DNA of 64,000 bases, from assembly GCF_048771995.1 (NCBI RefSeq), contig NC_133030.1:10928001-10992000 (forward strand), written 5' to 3'. The stretch is from Taeniopygia guttata. Lineage: Eukaryota > Chordata > Aves > Passeriformes > Estrildidae. Below, in pieces: positions 34,805 through 45,765 of this stretch. A program made the position numbers and the translations under genes. Below the pieces are notes generated by a model that saw only the letters and a list, made by a program, of their open reading frames with translations, had not been told where the DNA came from and searched no databases. The stretch's first letter is position 1. The number at the start of each line of letters is the position of its first letter.

Positions 34805-36475
34805 TGCGATGGGGGCAAAGCCGCAGCCCCGGCGGCGTCCGGCGGCTCTTGAGAACCGCCCCGGGGGACCCGCCGAGCGGGCCCGGCCCCGGTGGGGCTC
34901 CGGGGACAGCGGGGGGCGCCGGGCTCCGGCCCTCTGGGCTTTATTCTGCGGCGCCCCCAGCCCCGCGGCGGCGGGGGAAAGAGGAATGGGGGGACAGAGG
35001 AGGGGTCAGGGAGGGATTGGGAGGGTATGGAGAGGGGTTGGGGGGTTTGGGGGAGAAGGAGGAGGAAAGGGAAAGGCCGGGTGGGGAGAGGGATGATGGA
35101 CAGAGGAGGGGTACAGGGGCAAGAGAGGGGAGGCGGGCTGGGGAGGGGGTAGGAGACAGCCGAAAGGACGAGGGGGGGTCCGGGAGGTGCAGGGGAACAG
35201 GGAGAGAGGCCAGGGGAGGCTGGGGAGAGGGGAGAGGGCAGGGGAGGCTGGGGAGAGGGGAGAGGGCGGAGGGGGGCTGGGAGGGAGAGGGGGAATGGGG
35301 GAACAAAGAAGCTGGAGGGGTAGAAAAGAGGGGATAAGGTGGGGGAGAAGGAGGAGGATAAGAGCAGGAGAAAGAGGGAGAAGAAAGAGGACGAGACGAG
35401 GCTCTCCTGAGCCACGCCGGGAGAGCCCAGCCGACCAGCAGCCACTCCAGCCTCTGAGAGAGCAAATGGCGGCGCTGCCGCTTTCCGGGCCTTAAATCAC
35501 CTCGGCCCCGCCCCGCGCAGCCGCACTGGGGCCCCGCGCACCTGAACCGGGACCGGCCCAGAGCCCCGGGCCCGCCCCAGAGCCCCGGGCCCGCCCCAGA
35601 GCCCCGGGCCCGCCCCAGAGCCCCGGGACCGCCCCAGAGCCCCGGGCCCGCCCCAGAGCCCCGGGCCCGCCCCAGAGCCCCGGGACCGCCCCAGAGCCCC
35701 GGGTCCGCCCCAGAGCCCCGGGACCGCCCCGGAGCCCCGGGACCGCCCCAGAGCCCCGGGACCGCCCCAGAGCCCCGGGACCGCCCCAGAGCCCCGGGAC
35801 CGCCCCGGGACCGCCCCAGAGCCCCGGGACCGCCCCAGAGCCCCGGGACCGCCCCAGAGCCCCGGGCCCCGCGCACCTGAACCGGGACCGCCCCAGAGCT
35901 CCGGCCCCGCCCGGCCCGGGCTGGCGGCGGGACCATCGCTCCCGGCCCCGCCCCTCTCACCTGCGCCGGGCCTCTGGGCTTTCCGTCAGCCCAACAAAGC
36001 GCTGCACTTCGGCTTTTCTTGCCGAGCCCAAACTCTCCGCACTTGCTCCTCTCCTCAAGCCCTGCAAACACAGCGTTTAGTCCCTGTTCCTGAGCCCCAG
36101 CTCTGGCCCTAGGAGCCGGCTCCAAAATGCTCACTTTAGTCTCTGCTTTTGAGCTCGGAGCCCGATTTAGCACCCCAAACGCAGCACCGGGTGTCTCTTT
36201 GTGAGCCCAAATCTGCTCCAGTCCATTGAGTTCAGAGCCCCCACAAGTGCCCCGGGCCATGGGCGGACCCAGCTGGGCACCAGCAGCAGCTCCGTCACCC
36301 CCTCCCCTTGTGGGATGGGCAAGAGACCAGAGACAAAAATCCAGCTCACAACACTTTAATAACGGAAACCAGTCAAATACAATCATTTAATATTAATGAC
36401 AACACATAATGACAGTGAGAGCAACAAGAACACTGAGAACAACAACGAACAGGAGAAAGAGAAATAAACCCTACA
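34805..36475 (-). mobile_element. LTR-like module, copy 2 (minus), longest form, non-coding remnant
   Basis: Read on the minus strand: AAAGGGGGGAGG at 36476-36487 looks like a polypurine tract. It is followed by TGTAGGGTTT (LTR-type start), about 600 bases of mixed sequence, the 20-base array, CAGGTGCGCGG, the TATA-like GATTTAA at 35492-35498, a pyrimidine tract, AATAAA at 34940-34945 and the end ATCGCA at 34805-34810. About 1.67 kb. It is the inverted partner of copy 1. It differs from copies 1 and 3 more than they differ from each other, so it is probably older. No viral gene was recognised. Confidence 0.45.
35549..35872. repeat. 20-base minisatellite, about 16 units
   Basis: Unit CCCCAGAGCCCCGGGACCGC with variants GGGCCCGC and GGGTCCGC. 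It lies inside LTR-like copy 2 where copy 1 has its different 24-base array. Confidence 0.93.
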
Positions 36476-36609
36476 CCTCCCCCCCTTTAATATTGTAAAT
36501 CCAAAATGTAATCCAGAGCACCACAAACTCCCTGTGCGGGGGATTTCCACATTCCTGTTATTTTCTCTGTGGTCCATCCTGGGGATTTGTGGACTAAGGA
36601 AGGCAGTCT

Positions 36610-37265
36610 GCTGCTCCTGTGCTATTCCCAACACCACAACACCTGGAATTAGTGCCCTGGGAGCCCAGTCTGGTCCTTCCAGTCACTGGGTGTCACCCAG
36701 AGGTTCTTTACCTGCATAAAGTGAAAATGACATCCTGGTCCAGTGGATTCCCAGCAGGATTGGACACTCCTGGCCACAGAGACCAGTCCATGGACGTTGG
36801 ACTGGTGACAATCCAGGAGGATTTTAAGTTGGATTCCTGCAGGTTTCATTGTGCAGAAGCTCCAGTTCTTTTTGGCACCCCTTGTTTAAATGTTTCCCTG
36901 CTGGGAGAGGTCAATTAGTCTTCCTAATGGCCAGATTGCCAGAGGCAGGGAAAACCAACCAGCATTCCCTGCACACCTCCATCACTTCCGTGTCCACCTG
37001 CAAGGAGTGGCCAAAGGACAGGAGCCAGCCCAGGACAGGCTCAGAGATGAGGCTTCCATCCCAAACCATTCCATGATGAGTCCACAATCTCTCCCTGCAT
37101 TAATTTTCCATTGTTTCCTCTCAAATTTATATGATTTATTAAAGGAATCACTTTAAAATTATTCCAGTAATAAAACAGGGAGCATCAAACATACAAGAAT
37201 CAGTCCCATGTCCACCAAATCATTATTAATTGGAAACCTATTCCCTCATCTCTGTCCTTGTTTTG
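36610..37265. repeat. Duplicated module X, copy 1
   Basis: About 85-90% alike by eye to 40697-41345 in the same orientation (GCCCAGTCTGGTCCTTCCAG, AATGACATCCTGGTCCAGTG, GTGACAATCCAGGAGGATTTT, GGCAGGGAAAACCAACCAGC). Both copies lie on the high-coordinate side of a minus-strand LTR-like module, so it may be internal sequence of the same element. A CR1-like tail (CCCAAACCATTCCATGATGAG) is at about 37056. No frame was recognised. Confidence 0.8.
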
Positions 37266-37914
37266 CTTTCCTGGAAATCCTTAGGACCCCACAGTTTCTC
37301 AGAGACATCAGCTGGGATCACGGGAAGGTTTGCTCTGTCAGAAATCCGGGGGGTTTAGAACACTTGTTCCTCTCCATCTCTGTCCCTTACCCAGGTTTCC
37401 CCTAGAATGGTGCTGTGGGATAAGTTTGGAATTACTAGAAACAGATCAGCTTCACATTTTTTCCCCTCTGCTTCTCACCTGTTTCAAAATTCCCGGCATT
37501 ACCCCCCCACATGCCCTAGAACACTGCTGTGCAAACCCCCATCAGAGGAACATCCTGAAAAGGGAAAACCGCCTCCAGCAGCAGCTGGAATGATCCCATT
37601 TCTGTTCTTACCTGGTCTGCAGCTGCTCCCGCCAGAGCTCCCCACAGCCACTGCCATTCCTGAACAGGAGCTATGGAAGACACTCCTGCTGTCCAGGAGG
37701 GTGAGGAGGCAGTTTGGGAAGTTCTTTGCTGTGCAATCAGACCAGAGAGTGTCAATGATCCTGTGCTCCCTTCCAAGCCAAAGCAGCCCGTGATTCCATG
37801 GCATGAGCAGCACCTCTCCCGGCTCCATTCCAGAAACATCCTCCCACTAACCCAGGACTTTTCTTTTTCTGCATCGCACCAGGGATGCGCTGCCGAGTGC
37901 GCCAGGCAGGGGAC
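37266..37914. other. Spacer between module X and minisatellite, nothing recognised
   Basis: Ordinary composition. Short overlapping open frames on both strands without domains. Confidence 0.5.
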
Positions 37915-38203
37915 GCCTCAGCATTCCCGGGATGTCTCAGCATTCCCCGCGATGCGCCAATATTCCCAAGATCTCTCAGCATTCCCGGGATCTCTCAGCA
38001 TTCCCAGCGATGCCCCAGCATTCCCGGGATCTCAGCATTCCCGGGATCTCTCAGCATTCCCGGGATCTCTCAGCATTCCCGGGATCTCTCAGCATTCCCG
38101 GGACGCCCCAGCATTCCCAGGATCTCTCAGCATTCCCGGGATCTCTCAGCATTCCCAGGATCTCTCAGCATTCCCGGGATCTCTCAGCATTCCCGGGACG
38201 CCG
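37915..38203. repeat. 19-base minisatellite, about 15 units
   Basis: Unit TCTCAGCATTCCCGGGATC with few variants. It starts and stops sharply. Confidence 0.95.
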
Positions 38204-38278
38204 CTCCACGCCGGCCCCGCGCCGTGCCGGCTGCAGTGCCGGGCGCTCCCCACGGGGCGGCAGCACCGGGCGCTCCCG

Positions 38279-38900
38279 GCCCGGCCGCTCCCGCTGTCCC
38301 GGGTCGGTCCCGATCGCTCCCGCTGTCCCGGGCCGGTCCCGGCCGCTCCCGCTGTCCCGGGTCGGTCCCGATCGCTCCCGCTGTCCCGGGCCGGTCCCGA
38401 TCGCTCCCGCTGTCCCGGGTCGGTCCCGATCGCTCCCGCTGTCCCGGGCCGCTCCCGCTGTCCCGGGCCGCTCCCGGCCGCTCCCGCTGTCCCGGGCCGC
38501 TCCCGCTGTCCCGGGCCGCTCCCGGCCGCTCCCGCTGTCCCGGGCCGGTCCCGCTGTCCCGGGCCGGTCCCGGCCGCTCCCGCTGTCCCGGGCCGCTCCC
38601 GCTGTCCCGGGCCGGTCCCACTGTCCCGGGCCGGTCCCGGCCGCTCCCGCTGTCCCGGGCCGCTCCCGCTGTCCCGGGCCGCTCCCGCTGTCCCGGGCCG
38701 CTCCCGGCCGCTCCCGCTGTCCCGGGCCGCTCCCGCTGTCCCGGGCCGCTCCCGGCCGCTCCCGCTGTCCCGGGCCGGTCCCGCTGTCCCGGGCCGGTCC
38801 CGGCCGCTCCCGCTGTCCCGGGCCGGTCCCGCTGTCCCGGGCCGGTCCCGCTGTCCCGGGCCGCTCCCGGCCGCTCCCGCTGTCCCGGGCCGGTCCGGCT
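38279..38900. repeat. Composite 20/30-base minisatellite, about 28 units
   Basis: Built from CCGCTGTCCCGGGCCGGTCC and CCGCTCCC blocks, with longer units where CGGCCGCTCC is inserted. A subset near the left end carries CGATCGCTCC instead. Higher-order alternation suggests unequal exchange. Confidence 0.93.
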
Positions 38901-39640
38901 TTAACCCGCCCGGACCCGGCGGGGCCGCGGACACCGCGGGCAGAGCCCCCCTGATGCCCCGGATCTCACCCGCCACGGCACCGGATCGCAGCAGTTCCCG
39001 AGCCGGAACGGACCCACGGGCAGCATCGAGTCCAAATCCTGGCCCCGCACAGGACCCCAGGAATTCCCCCCTGTGCCCGGGAGCCTCGTCCAGACCCGGC
39101 TCTTCCCCCAGGATCCTGAAAACACAGCGGGGCTGGGAGAAGGATGACGACGGGCTTTTAAGATACACATCTCGTTATACGGTCGTTCTATAGATCCGTT
39201 CTGTATCCTTATCGGTAATCCTACAATCAACATGTCCCTTATATCCCGCTACACATCCTTACACGTCGCCTTCACTGCGGTGACTCCAGTGACCGACGGG
39301 AGCCCCGCCTGACCGCCCCTCCCATTCCCGCACAGCCCGGGTTTCCTTCCCGGCTCCAGCCCCGGATTCCCGCGGCAGTCTCAGGTGTCTCGTTCCATAA
39401 AGCAAATTAATCACAACAACGCAGAGCCAGCCCGAGCCGGTCCCTCCGGAGAGCACCGACCGCCTCATCCTTACCCCAAGCTGTGCAGTCTCTCCCCTGC
39501 ACATTAATTCAGATTGTGTCCCAAAATGTTCATTTTGGCCCCTCCGGAATCCGCCCCAGAGCGACGCCCCGGGCCCCGCTCGGCCGAGGCGGCTCCGGTG
39601 TCCCCTGTCCGCAGCTCCCGCTGCTGCCGCCTTCCCGCTC
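38901..39640. other. GC-rich spacer between minisatellites, nothing recognised
   Basis: No gene or known repeat recognised. Contains an AT-richer island at about 39160-39255 with CGATAAG- and CGTATAACGAG-like text, unlike its surroundings. Confidence 0.45.
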
Positions 39641-39654
39641 CGTGTCCCGGGAGG

Positions 39655-39897
39655 GGACAGAGATCCCTGTGTCCCGGGACAGCGATCCCTGTGCCGGGAC
39701 AGCGATCCCCGTGCCGGGACTGCCATCCCTGTGCCGGGACAGCCATCCCTGTCCCGGGACAGCGATCCCTGTGCCGGGACACCCATCCCTGTGCCGGTAC
39801 ATTCATCCCTGTGCCGGGACACCGATCCCTGTGCCGGGACAGTCATCCCTGTGCCGGGACAGCGATCCCTGTACCGGGACAGCGATCCCCGTGCTGA
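39655..39897. repeat. 20-base minisatellite, about 12 units
   Basis: Unit CCCTGTGCCGGGACAGCGAT. It shares the inverted core GCTGTCCCGG with the array at 38279-38900, so the two may have a common origin in opposite orientations. Confidence 0.93.
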
Positions 39898-40113
39898 GGC
39901 AGCGACCCGCGAGGCCCCCGTTCCCCGCTCGGGTCTCTCCCCGTTCCCCGCTCACCTCCGAGCCCGGCGCCCCTCCCGGCGCCCCCGGTCCGGCCCCGCT
40001 GTTCCCCGGGCACCGCCACGGCGCTGCTGAGTTTGGTCCCAGAAAAAATCTCTGGTATTATTTTTGAGCTCGGACTCGCAGGACTTGGCCCGATCCCCTC
40101 AGGAAACCCCCAG

Positions 40114-40540
40114 TGTGATGTAGGGAAAGCCGGAGCCCCGGCGGTGTCGGGCGGTGCATTGGAACGGTGTGGGGGGACCCGCCGAGCGGGCCCGGCCCCG
40201 TGTGGGGCTCCGGGGACAGCGGGGGGCGCCGCTCCGGCCCTCTGGGCTTTATTCTGCGGCGCCCCGAGCCCCGCGGCTGCGGGGGAAAGAGGCAGAGTGG
40301 GATAGGGGGGAATGAGGAGGCGAGGGAAAAGGTGGGGCAGCAGAAAGGGAATAAGGGCAGGAGGAAGGATAATTAGAGGGAGGTACAGGATGAGACCCCG
40401 AGGCTCCGGAGGAGCCCAGCCCGGCCGCTGGCAACCGCACCGAGCGCTGAACGAGCAAAAGAAGCGGGGCCGGTTCCCGGGGGTTTAAATCCCCTCGGCC
40501 CCGCCCCGCCCCGCTCGGCCCATCTCGGGATACGCGGAGA
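40114..40540 (-). mobile_element. LTR-like module, copy 3 (minus), short form
   Basis: Read on the minus strand: GC boxes, GATTTAAA at 40484-40491, a short pyrimidine tract, AATAAA at 40248-40253, and the end CCCTACATCACA at 40114. Downstream on that strand it continues TGGGGGTTTCCTGAGGGGATC, which resembles the start of a proline-tRNA primer site but is not a full match. It is identical to copy 1 over 40106-40290 by eye. Non-coding remnant; family unproven. Confidence 0.45.
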
Positions 40541-40696
40541 GCATCGCATTGTCCGGGTTCGGCATCACCTGCCCGTGCCTGCAGGAGATGGGAATGGATG
40601 CCCCTCTCCCTGCAAGCTCTCGCACTGATCCAGCGTGTTTTCCACCTCCTTGGTCCCAGACAGGGAAACGCTGGCTGCTCCTGTGGGCAAAGGAAA

Positions 40697-41345
40697 AGCT
40701 ACTGTGCTATTCCCAAAACAAGAACAACTGGAATCAGTGCCCTAGGAGCCCAGTCTGGTCCTTCCAGTCACTGGAGGTCTTTACCTGTAGAAAGTGAAAA
40801 TGACATCCTGGTCCAGTGCATTTCCAGCAGGACTGGACACTCCTGGCCACAGAGACCAGTCCATGGAAGTTGGACTGGTGACAATCCAGGAGGATTTTAA
40901 ATTGGATTCCTGCAGATTTCATTGTGCAGAAGCTCCAGTTCTTTTTGGCACCTCTTGCTTAAATGTTTCCCTGCTGGGAGAGGTCAATTAGTCTTCCTAA
41001 CGGCCAGATTGCCAGAGGCAGGGAAAACCAACCAGCATTCCCGGCACATCTCCATCATTTCCATGTCCACCTGCAACGAGTGGTCGAAGGACAGGAGCCA
41101 GCCCAGGACAGGCTCAGAGATGAAGCTTCCAAGTCAAACGATTCCATGATGATTCTACAATATCTCCCTGCATTAATTTTGCATTGTTTCCTCTCAAATT
41201 TAGATGATTTGTTAAAGGAAAAAAAAAAAAAAAAATTATTCCAGGAATAAAAAGGGGAGTTGTAAAACATACAAGAATCATTCCCATGCCCATCAAATCA
41301 TTATGAATTGGAAGTCCATTCCCTTAACTCTGTCCTTGTTTCGCT
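40697..41345. repeat. Duplicated module X, copy 2
   Basis: Direct duplicate of 36610-37265, with a 17-base A-run (41219-41236) in place of the ATTAAAGGAATCAC text of copy 1. Lies directly beside LTR-like copy 3, as copy 1 lies beside copy 2. Confidence 0.8.
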
Positions 41346-42309
41346 TTCCTGGAAGTCCTGAGGATCCTACAGTTTCTAGGTGTATTTCCCTCCCCATAAA
41401 GGAATGGAAGAATCCTGATGCATTGGGGAAAGGATTTTTTTTTTTGTTATTTCAAGGAATGACAAGCAGAAAAATGGTCTTGGACACTAGGGATGAGCAC
41501 CGTCACCATTCCCTCTCTCCAAATCCCACGCAGATGGGGCTGGGAATGCCGGAAGGAGCCGGGTGTGCCTCTAATTGCAGAGCGTGCCTTTAATCCCGGG
41601 CTAAGCCAGCTCAGCCTCTGAGCCTGTCCCAGCGCGGGGACAGGCCAGGACAGGTCTGTGCACATCCCAGCACCAGATGCATCAGTCCCCGGCCTGTTCC
41701 ACACCCTCCAGGCCGGTGGCTGGCCATTCCAGACCGCTGATCCCGTTGCAGCGGGATCTCTCCCTCCTTTCCCATGCCCACAATTTGCCCGCAGTGCCGG
41801 GGTCCTGTGGCTAACTGGAGGCAAATGTGGCAGCCACGTCTGGCTGAGCAGGAGATGTGACCTACTTGTCACTGGAATCATGTTGCCGGCTCGGAGCCCT
41901 GAGCTCTTCCGACAGCTGGAGCCCGCTGACCCGGCCGTGTCCTGGGAGGGAGCAGAGCCAGGGAAGCTGAAGAAGCTGAAGGGAGCACTACCGGGACAGG
42001 TCCGGCATCCCAGAGCAGCGTGAGGGAGAAGGGAGATGTCTGGGAAGCGTAAGGGCAGGAGGAGGGTGTGTCCTTTCCACTTGGCCCTGGTGATATTCCC
42101 TTGGGAGTTTTTACCTTCCAGAGCTGGGCTTTTGTTTGCCTGTGCACTTGGGAGTCACTGGCCGGTCCCGGTGCAGCCCTGGTGCGTAGCTTGTGGGCTG
42201 GGCTTTCTCGGAGTCCCAGCACATCCCTCTGGCTGCCCTGGTTGTCTTGAGACCCTGGCAGGGGTCTCAGAGACCTTGGCAAGAAGTCAAAACCAGCTAT
42301 GGCTTCAAT
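41346..42309. other. Spacer, no gene seen
   Basis: Unique sequence of moderate G+C with overlapping domain-free frames on both strands (for example 41447-41881 minus, 41658-42023 plus). Confidence 0.5.
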
Positions 42310-42313
42310 TTTA

Positions 42314-42793
42314 GCCTGTGGGAAAAACTGCCAGCTTTGTATGAATAATTACAAGCCACAAGGGTTTGAGTAGTGTGATACTTGAATTAACATAGGGTGG
42401 AAAAGTAGAAATTTGGGCTTTTTAGAATATATTTCAAGGGGTCAAGATGGAAGGATTTGGGCATGTCCTAGCCTTCTTTTCCTTCTTCTTGTCCTCCATG
42501 TCTTGGTGTGATGGTAACACTTCTCTCCTGTTTTAAGGTAGAGATTCACAGTCTAACAGATGATAGGTATTGTCAAAGAAATTGTAAACATATTACACAT
42601 AGTTTTGAGTATGCAAGGTGAGAGCCACCCGAGGCTTGAAGCAGAATGCTATGGTGGACTTGCTAGGCAGAGCTCAGTAGGTTGGAGAAATATTATAGAT
42701 AAGAAGAAATAAACAACCTTGAAAACACAATCGGATGCATTCAATTCTTTGTCTCCTTCTTTGGCTGCAGAGGCTGGGAAAAGAACTTTTACA
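42314..42793 (+). mobile_element. Solo LTR of a passerine-type endogenous retrovirus
   Basis: Contains text typical of songbird ERV LTRs: GAGTAGTGTGATACTTGAATTAACAT, AAGGGGTCAAGATGGAAGGATTTGGGC, TGTCCTAGCCTTCTTTTCCTTCTTCTTG, then AATAAACAACCTTGAAAACACAATCGGATGCATTC and an end AAAAGAACTTTTACA at 42793. AATAAA just before the CT-rich end fixes the plus orientation. No internal genes. The left boundary is uncertain by about 25 bases. Family name not assigned. Confidence 0.7.
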
Positions 42794-44895
42794 CTGTTGG
42801 GGTCCAACCCTGACAGGCTTCATGTGGGTGCGAGGGCCTAGGATGGAGAGAAGGACACGAGAAACCTTCTGCCCGAGTTAAGCATGGAGAGAGGATCAGC
42901 AGGTGCAATCCTGTGCCTGCAACAGCAGGAATAGGGACAGCACTGAGCTGACTCCAGCTCTGGGTTGTGTGGCTCCTTTTTCCTTGCTCTGCTCTGATTT
43001 TTCATCACTACCACAAGATCCCTTTTTTCAGCCCTTCTTTTTCTTGAGCAAGTAACACCAAGTGCAATATTCTGTGGAATGAATGGATCCCCCACGCTCC
43101 AGCCCTATCCTTTGGAGAGGCAGATCCAGCTCTGGAGCCCTCTCCTGTGCCACAAGCAGTGTGACAGCAGCCTGCTGCCCCATTCCTCAGGGGAGTCTTC
43201 TGCCTCCTCCCTGTCCCCCCGGCTGTGCCTGTGGCAGGTGCAGGAAGCAGTGTCTGCCTGCCTGGGCAGCATTTGGTGAGGGCAAAGGGCCTGTGAGTGG
43301 TGCTGCTGCATTAGCCAGGGCCTGCCTGCTGTGCAAAGCCTTATTAGAGAGCAAAAAGGGCTTTATTTCAGGCTGGAAGTCATCGAGCCTGTTCAGGCAG
43401 ATGTTTATTTCCTCTGCTCCCTGGAATGATGTCATTATGGCCAGCAAAGTTCTCTGCTTCCCCAAAGCTGGGCAAACTGCTCTGGTACTTTCTCAGGCTC
43501 CCCGGGCAGCACTCTATAAAATACAGGCAGTGTACAACTGGTTTCACAAGGAATTTCTGTTTAGCCTACTCATTAAAGTGCTCCAAAGGGAGTCTGAGGT
43601 GTTTGTATTCCATGATTCTTGAGAACGAGTCACTGTTTATGCTGGCAGGTTTCCAAATAAGGAGAAAAAAAAAGGATACTTCTGGGTCAAATTCCTGCTC
43701 TTAAGCTTTTACACTCCTTACCTCTCGGACGAGTCCTGTGCTCTGACATCAATCCTCCCACAGAGCACCAACCAGAGCCCTTCTGGCCTTTGGGATCTGA
43801 GGTGACATGGAAGGATCACCTGCTTATTTTTTTAATACCTCTGGCCTATGAGTTACTTTAACCCTCACTGTTTTTCCTGCTGCAGAGAATAATCCTGGAA
43901 TTAGGGGTTTCTTGGACACTACCATTTGCTGCTTTCTGCTGGAAAGCAGGTAATCTTATTCCAGCTAGGGAAAAATGCAAGTTAAACTTTTTAACTTTAC
44001 AAAAATGTCTGAGCCTAGGAAGGGGAAATGAATGCTTCTGCATCCCTAAAATTAGATATATGTACACGAAAACCAATTTAAGATGCTTCAACTGCAACAG
44101 CCTTTTCCACTTAAGTGTCTTTAAATATTTTTTTTCCTACTGTTAGAGTAACAGAATAAATAACAGCACCTGTGTATTTTAAAATTACGTTGTTAATAAA
44201 ATCCTGGTACATTTACATAAATGACAACATTAATGTACAATTAAACAAAGCATTGTAATATTACAGCAACAAAAGAGGACCTACGTATTTATACAGATAG
44301 CTGGAGCAGCTACTTGAAAATACTTTCCAAATTAAAGCCTTCTGTGGCATTTCTCAGTGATAATTTCGACCCCCCTGTATGGCTTTCTGTAATAAATAGG
44401 GTTATTTGAGCTGGTGATGTTCAGCAGATGTGTACCTAAAGGACAAAGGGAGTGTGCCCTGACCAACCTGTCAGCTGACTGAAAATCCTTATCCATGCAT
44501 GCAATTTACCTCTGTGTAAATCCTTTAGGAACAAGGCCATGTCAGATTTTGATGGATTTGCTGGGAGATGCTGGAGTTCCTTCTCCTTCCCTTTATCTAA
44601 ACTGGGTCTGTGCTGTGCTTTGGAGCCTGGGCCCAGCTGAGCCTCCTCCTTCCACTGTGTTTAGATACAATGGGAATAAATAGTTGAATTTCTAATAAGG
44701 AACAAATAGTTCTCCACTGAAAACTTGGTTTCCTCTTCTTCACCTGTCTACAACAAATGGAAGTGTCCTGGCAAATGGTTTTTGGTGGGTGCTTAGCAAA
44801 GCTCAGTGGGAATAGCTGGAGGTCTTTCCTTAATCCAAGCCAGCTCCAGAGAGAGAGCAAACCACTGAGCTGGATGTTCTTTGGAGGCCAGGGGA
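42794..44895. other. Spacer upstream of the ABTB2 tail, no gene seen
   Basis: The plus-strand frame 43083-43622 (179 codons) has no recognised domain and is probably chance. May include a longer ABTB2 3' UTR, since TTTATT (minus-strand AATAAA) also occurs at 43362-43367. Confidence 0.45.
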
Positions 44896-45765
44896 GGCTT
44901 TTATTGCTTTTATTGCAACTGGGCAGTTTTTCAGCCTAGTGCCAGCTCCTGCTACACCTGAGCCTTCTACAAAGTGTCTTTTGTGATGTCAGGTCTCACA
45001 GGTAATGTTCAGAAACATGCTTTTAAGGTGAAAAAAGTGACTGACTGACACTATCAGACCTTGACAGGGAGAAGGGTACACAGTCTTTTTCTTTCTCCTC
45101 AAAATAGATCCAGATTAACAACTGGCACAGTGAAACTGTATTAAAAACACTCAAACCCCCAACTCTCCCCTCCCCTCCCTGCCCCAGCTCAGCTCCTCAT
45201 ATTAGGCTTAAAGTGTGAGTAACTTCAGTGTTAGTATTAATTTCTACTCAGCTTTGAACATACAAAACCTCTCTCTCAAGGTGCAAATAGTTTTGGGGGA
45301 AGTTTCTGTCGGTCTGTTGCGATGCACAGACGCAGGTACTACTGAGGGGAAGTATTTGTGTGCAGACAGATGGCTTGTGGGATGGGCTTTAGGATCAGGA
45401 AACTCCTCCTAGGCAGCCTTTTTACAGGGAAAACATCTGTGTGGATGAACCTAAGCCCACGTATTAGTGCTGGGCTTAGCTCAATTGCCTCTTTCTCCAC
45501 AGCCCGGCGCCGTGCTCGTGGCAAGGGCAGCGCCGATCGGTCGCTGAGGCTCAGGCTCTCCCCTTGCACCCTCAGCTGGTGCTTGGGCCGTGGCAGTGTT
45601 GTTGGCGTGACAGTGTTGTTCCTGGGGCAGCAGCAGCAGCACAGAGAAGCCAGCTCCCCTCCCTCAGCACGGGGGTGCCTGTTCAGGGCGCTCTCAGGAA
45701 GATGCAGAAGGCAGCCAGCCCCAGTGACGCCTCCACCGCGGTTTGCCAGCCAAACCGGGGCTGCC
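44896..45765 (-). other. ABTB2: ABTB2 3' UTR (candidate extent)
   Basis: Non-coding sequence between the minus-strand stop codon at 45766-45768 and the candidate poly(A) signals. Contains a short (GCA)n run near 45630. Confidence 0.5.
44900..44914 (-). terminator. ABTB2: ABTB2 poly(A) signals, two AATAAA in tandem (candidate)
   Basis: TTTATT at 44900-44905 and 44909-44914 read AATAAA on the minus strand, about 860 bases after the stop codon. Other hexamers exist further on, so this is a candidate, not a proven end. Confidence 0.45.

Noticed and set aside
34941-36386. 481-codon open frame (minus) and 365-codon frame at 33707-34804
   Set aside because: Pro/Gly/Ser low complexity from the 20-base array, G/C runs and pyrimidine tract; no domain and no codon pattern.
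37673-39193. 506-codon open frame (plus), also 339-340 codon frames in the other phases
   Set aside because: It runs through two minisatellites; the protein is a repeat of PAVPGRSRPLPLSR. All frames on both strands stay open because the units lack stops.
37915-39897. CRISPR-like regular arrays
   Set aside because: The units are head-to-tail tandem repeats without unique spacers, in a vertebrate genome.
43083-43622. 179-codon plus-strand frame
   Set aside because: No recognisable domain, no splice-consistent extension, overlapping frames on the other strand. Chance is the simpler reading.
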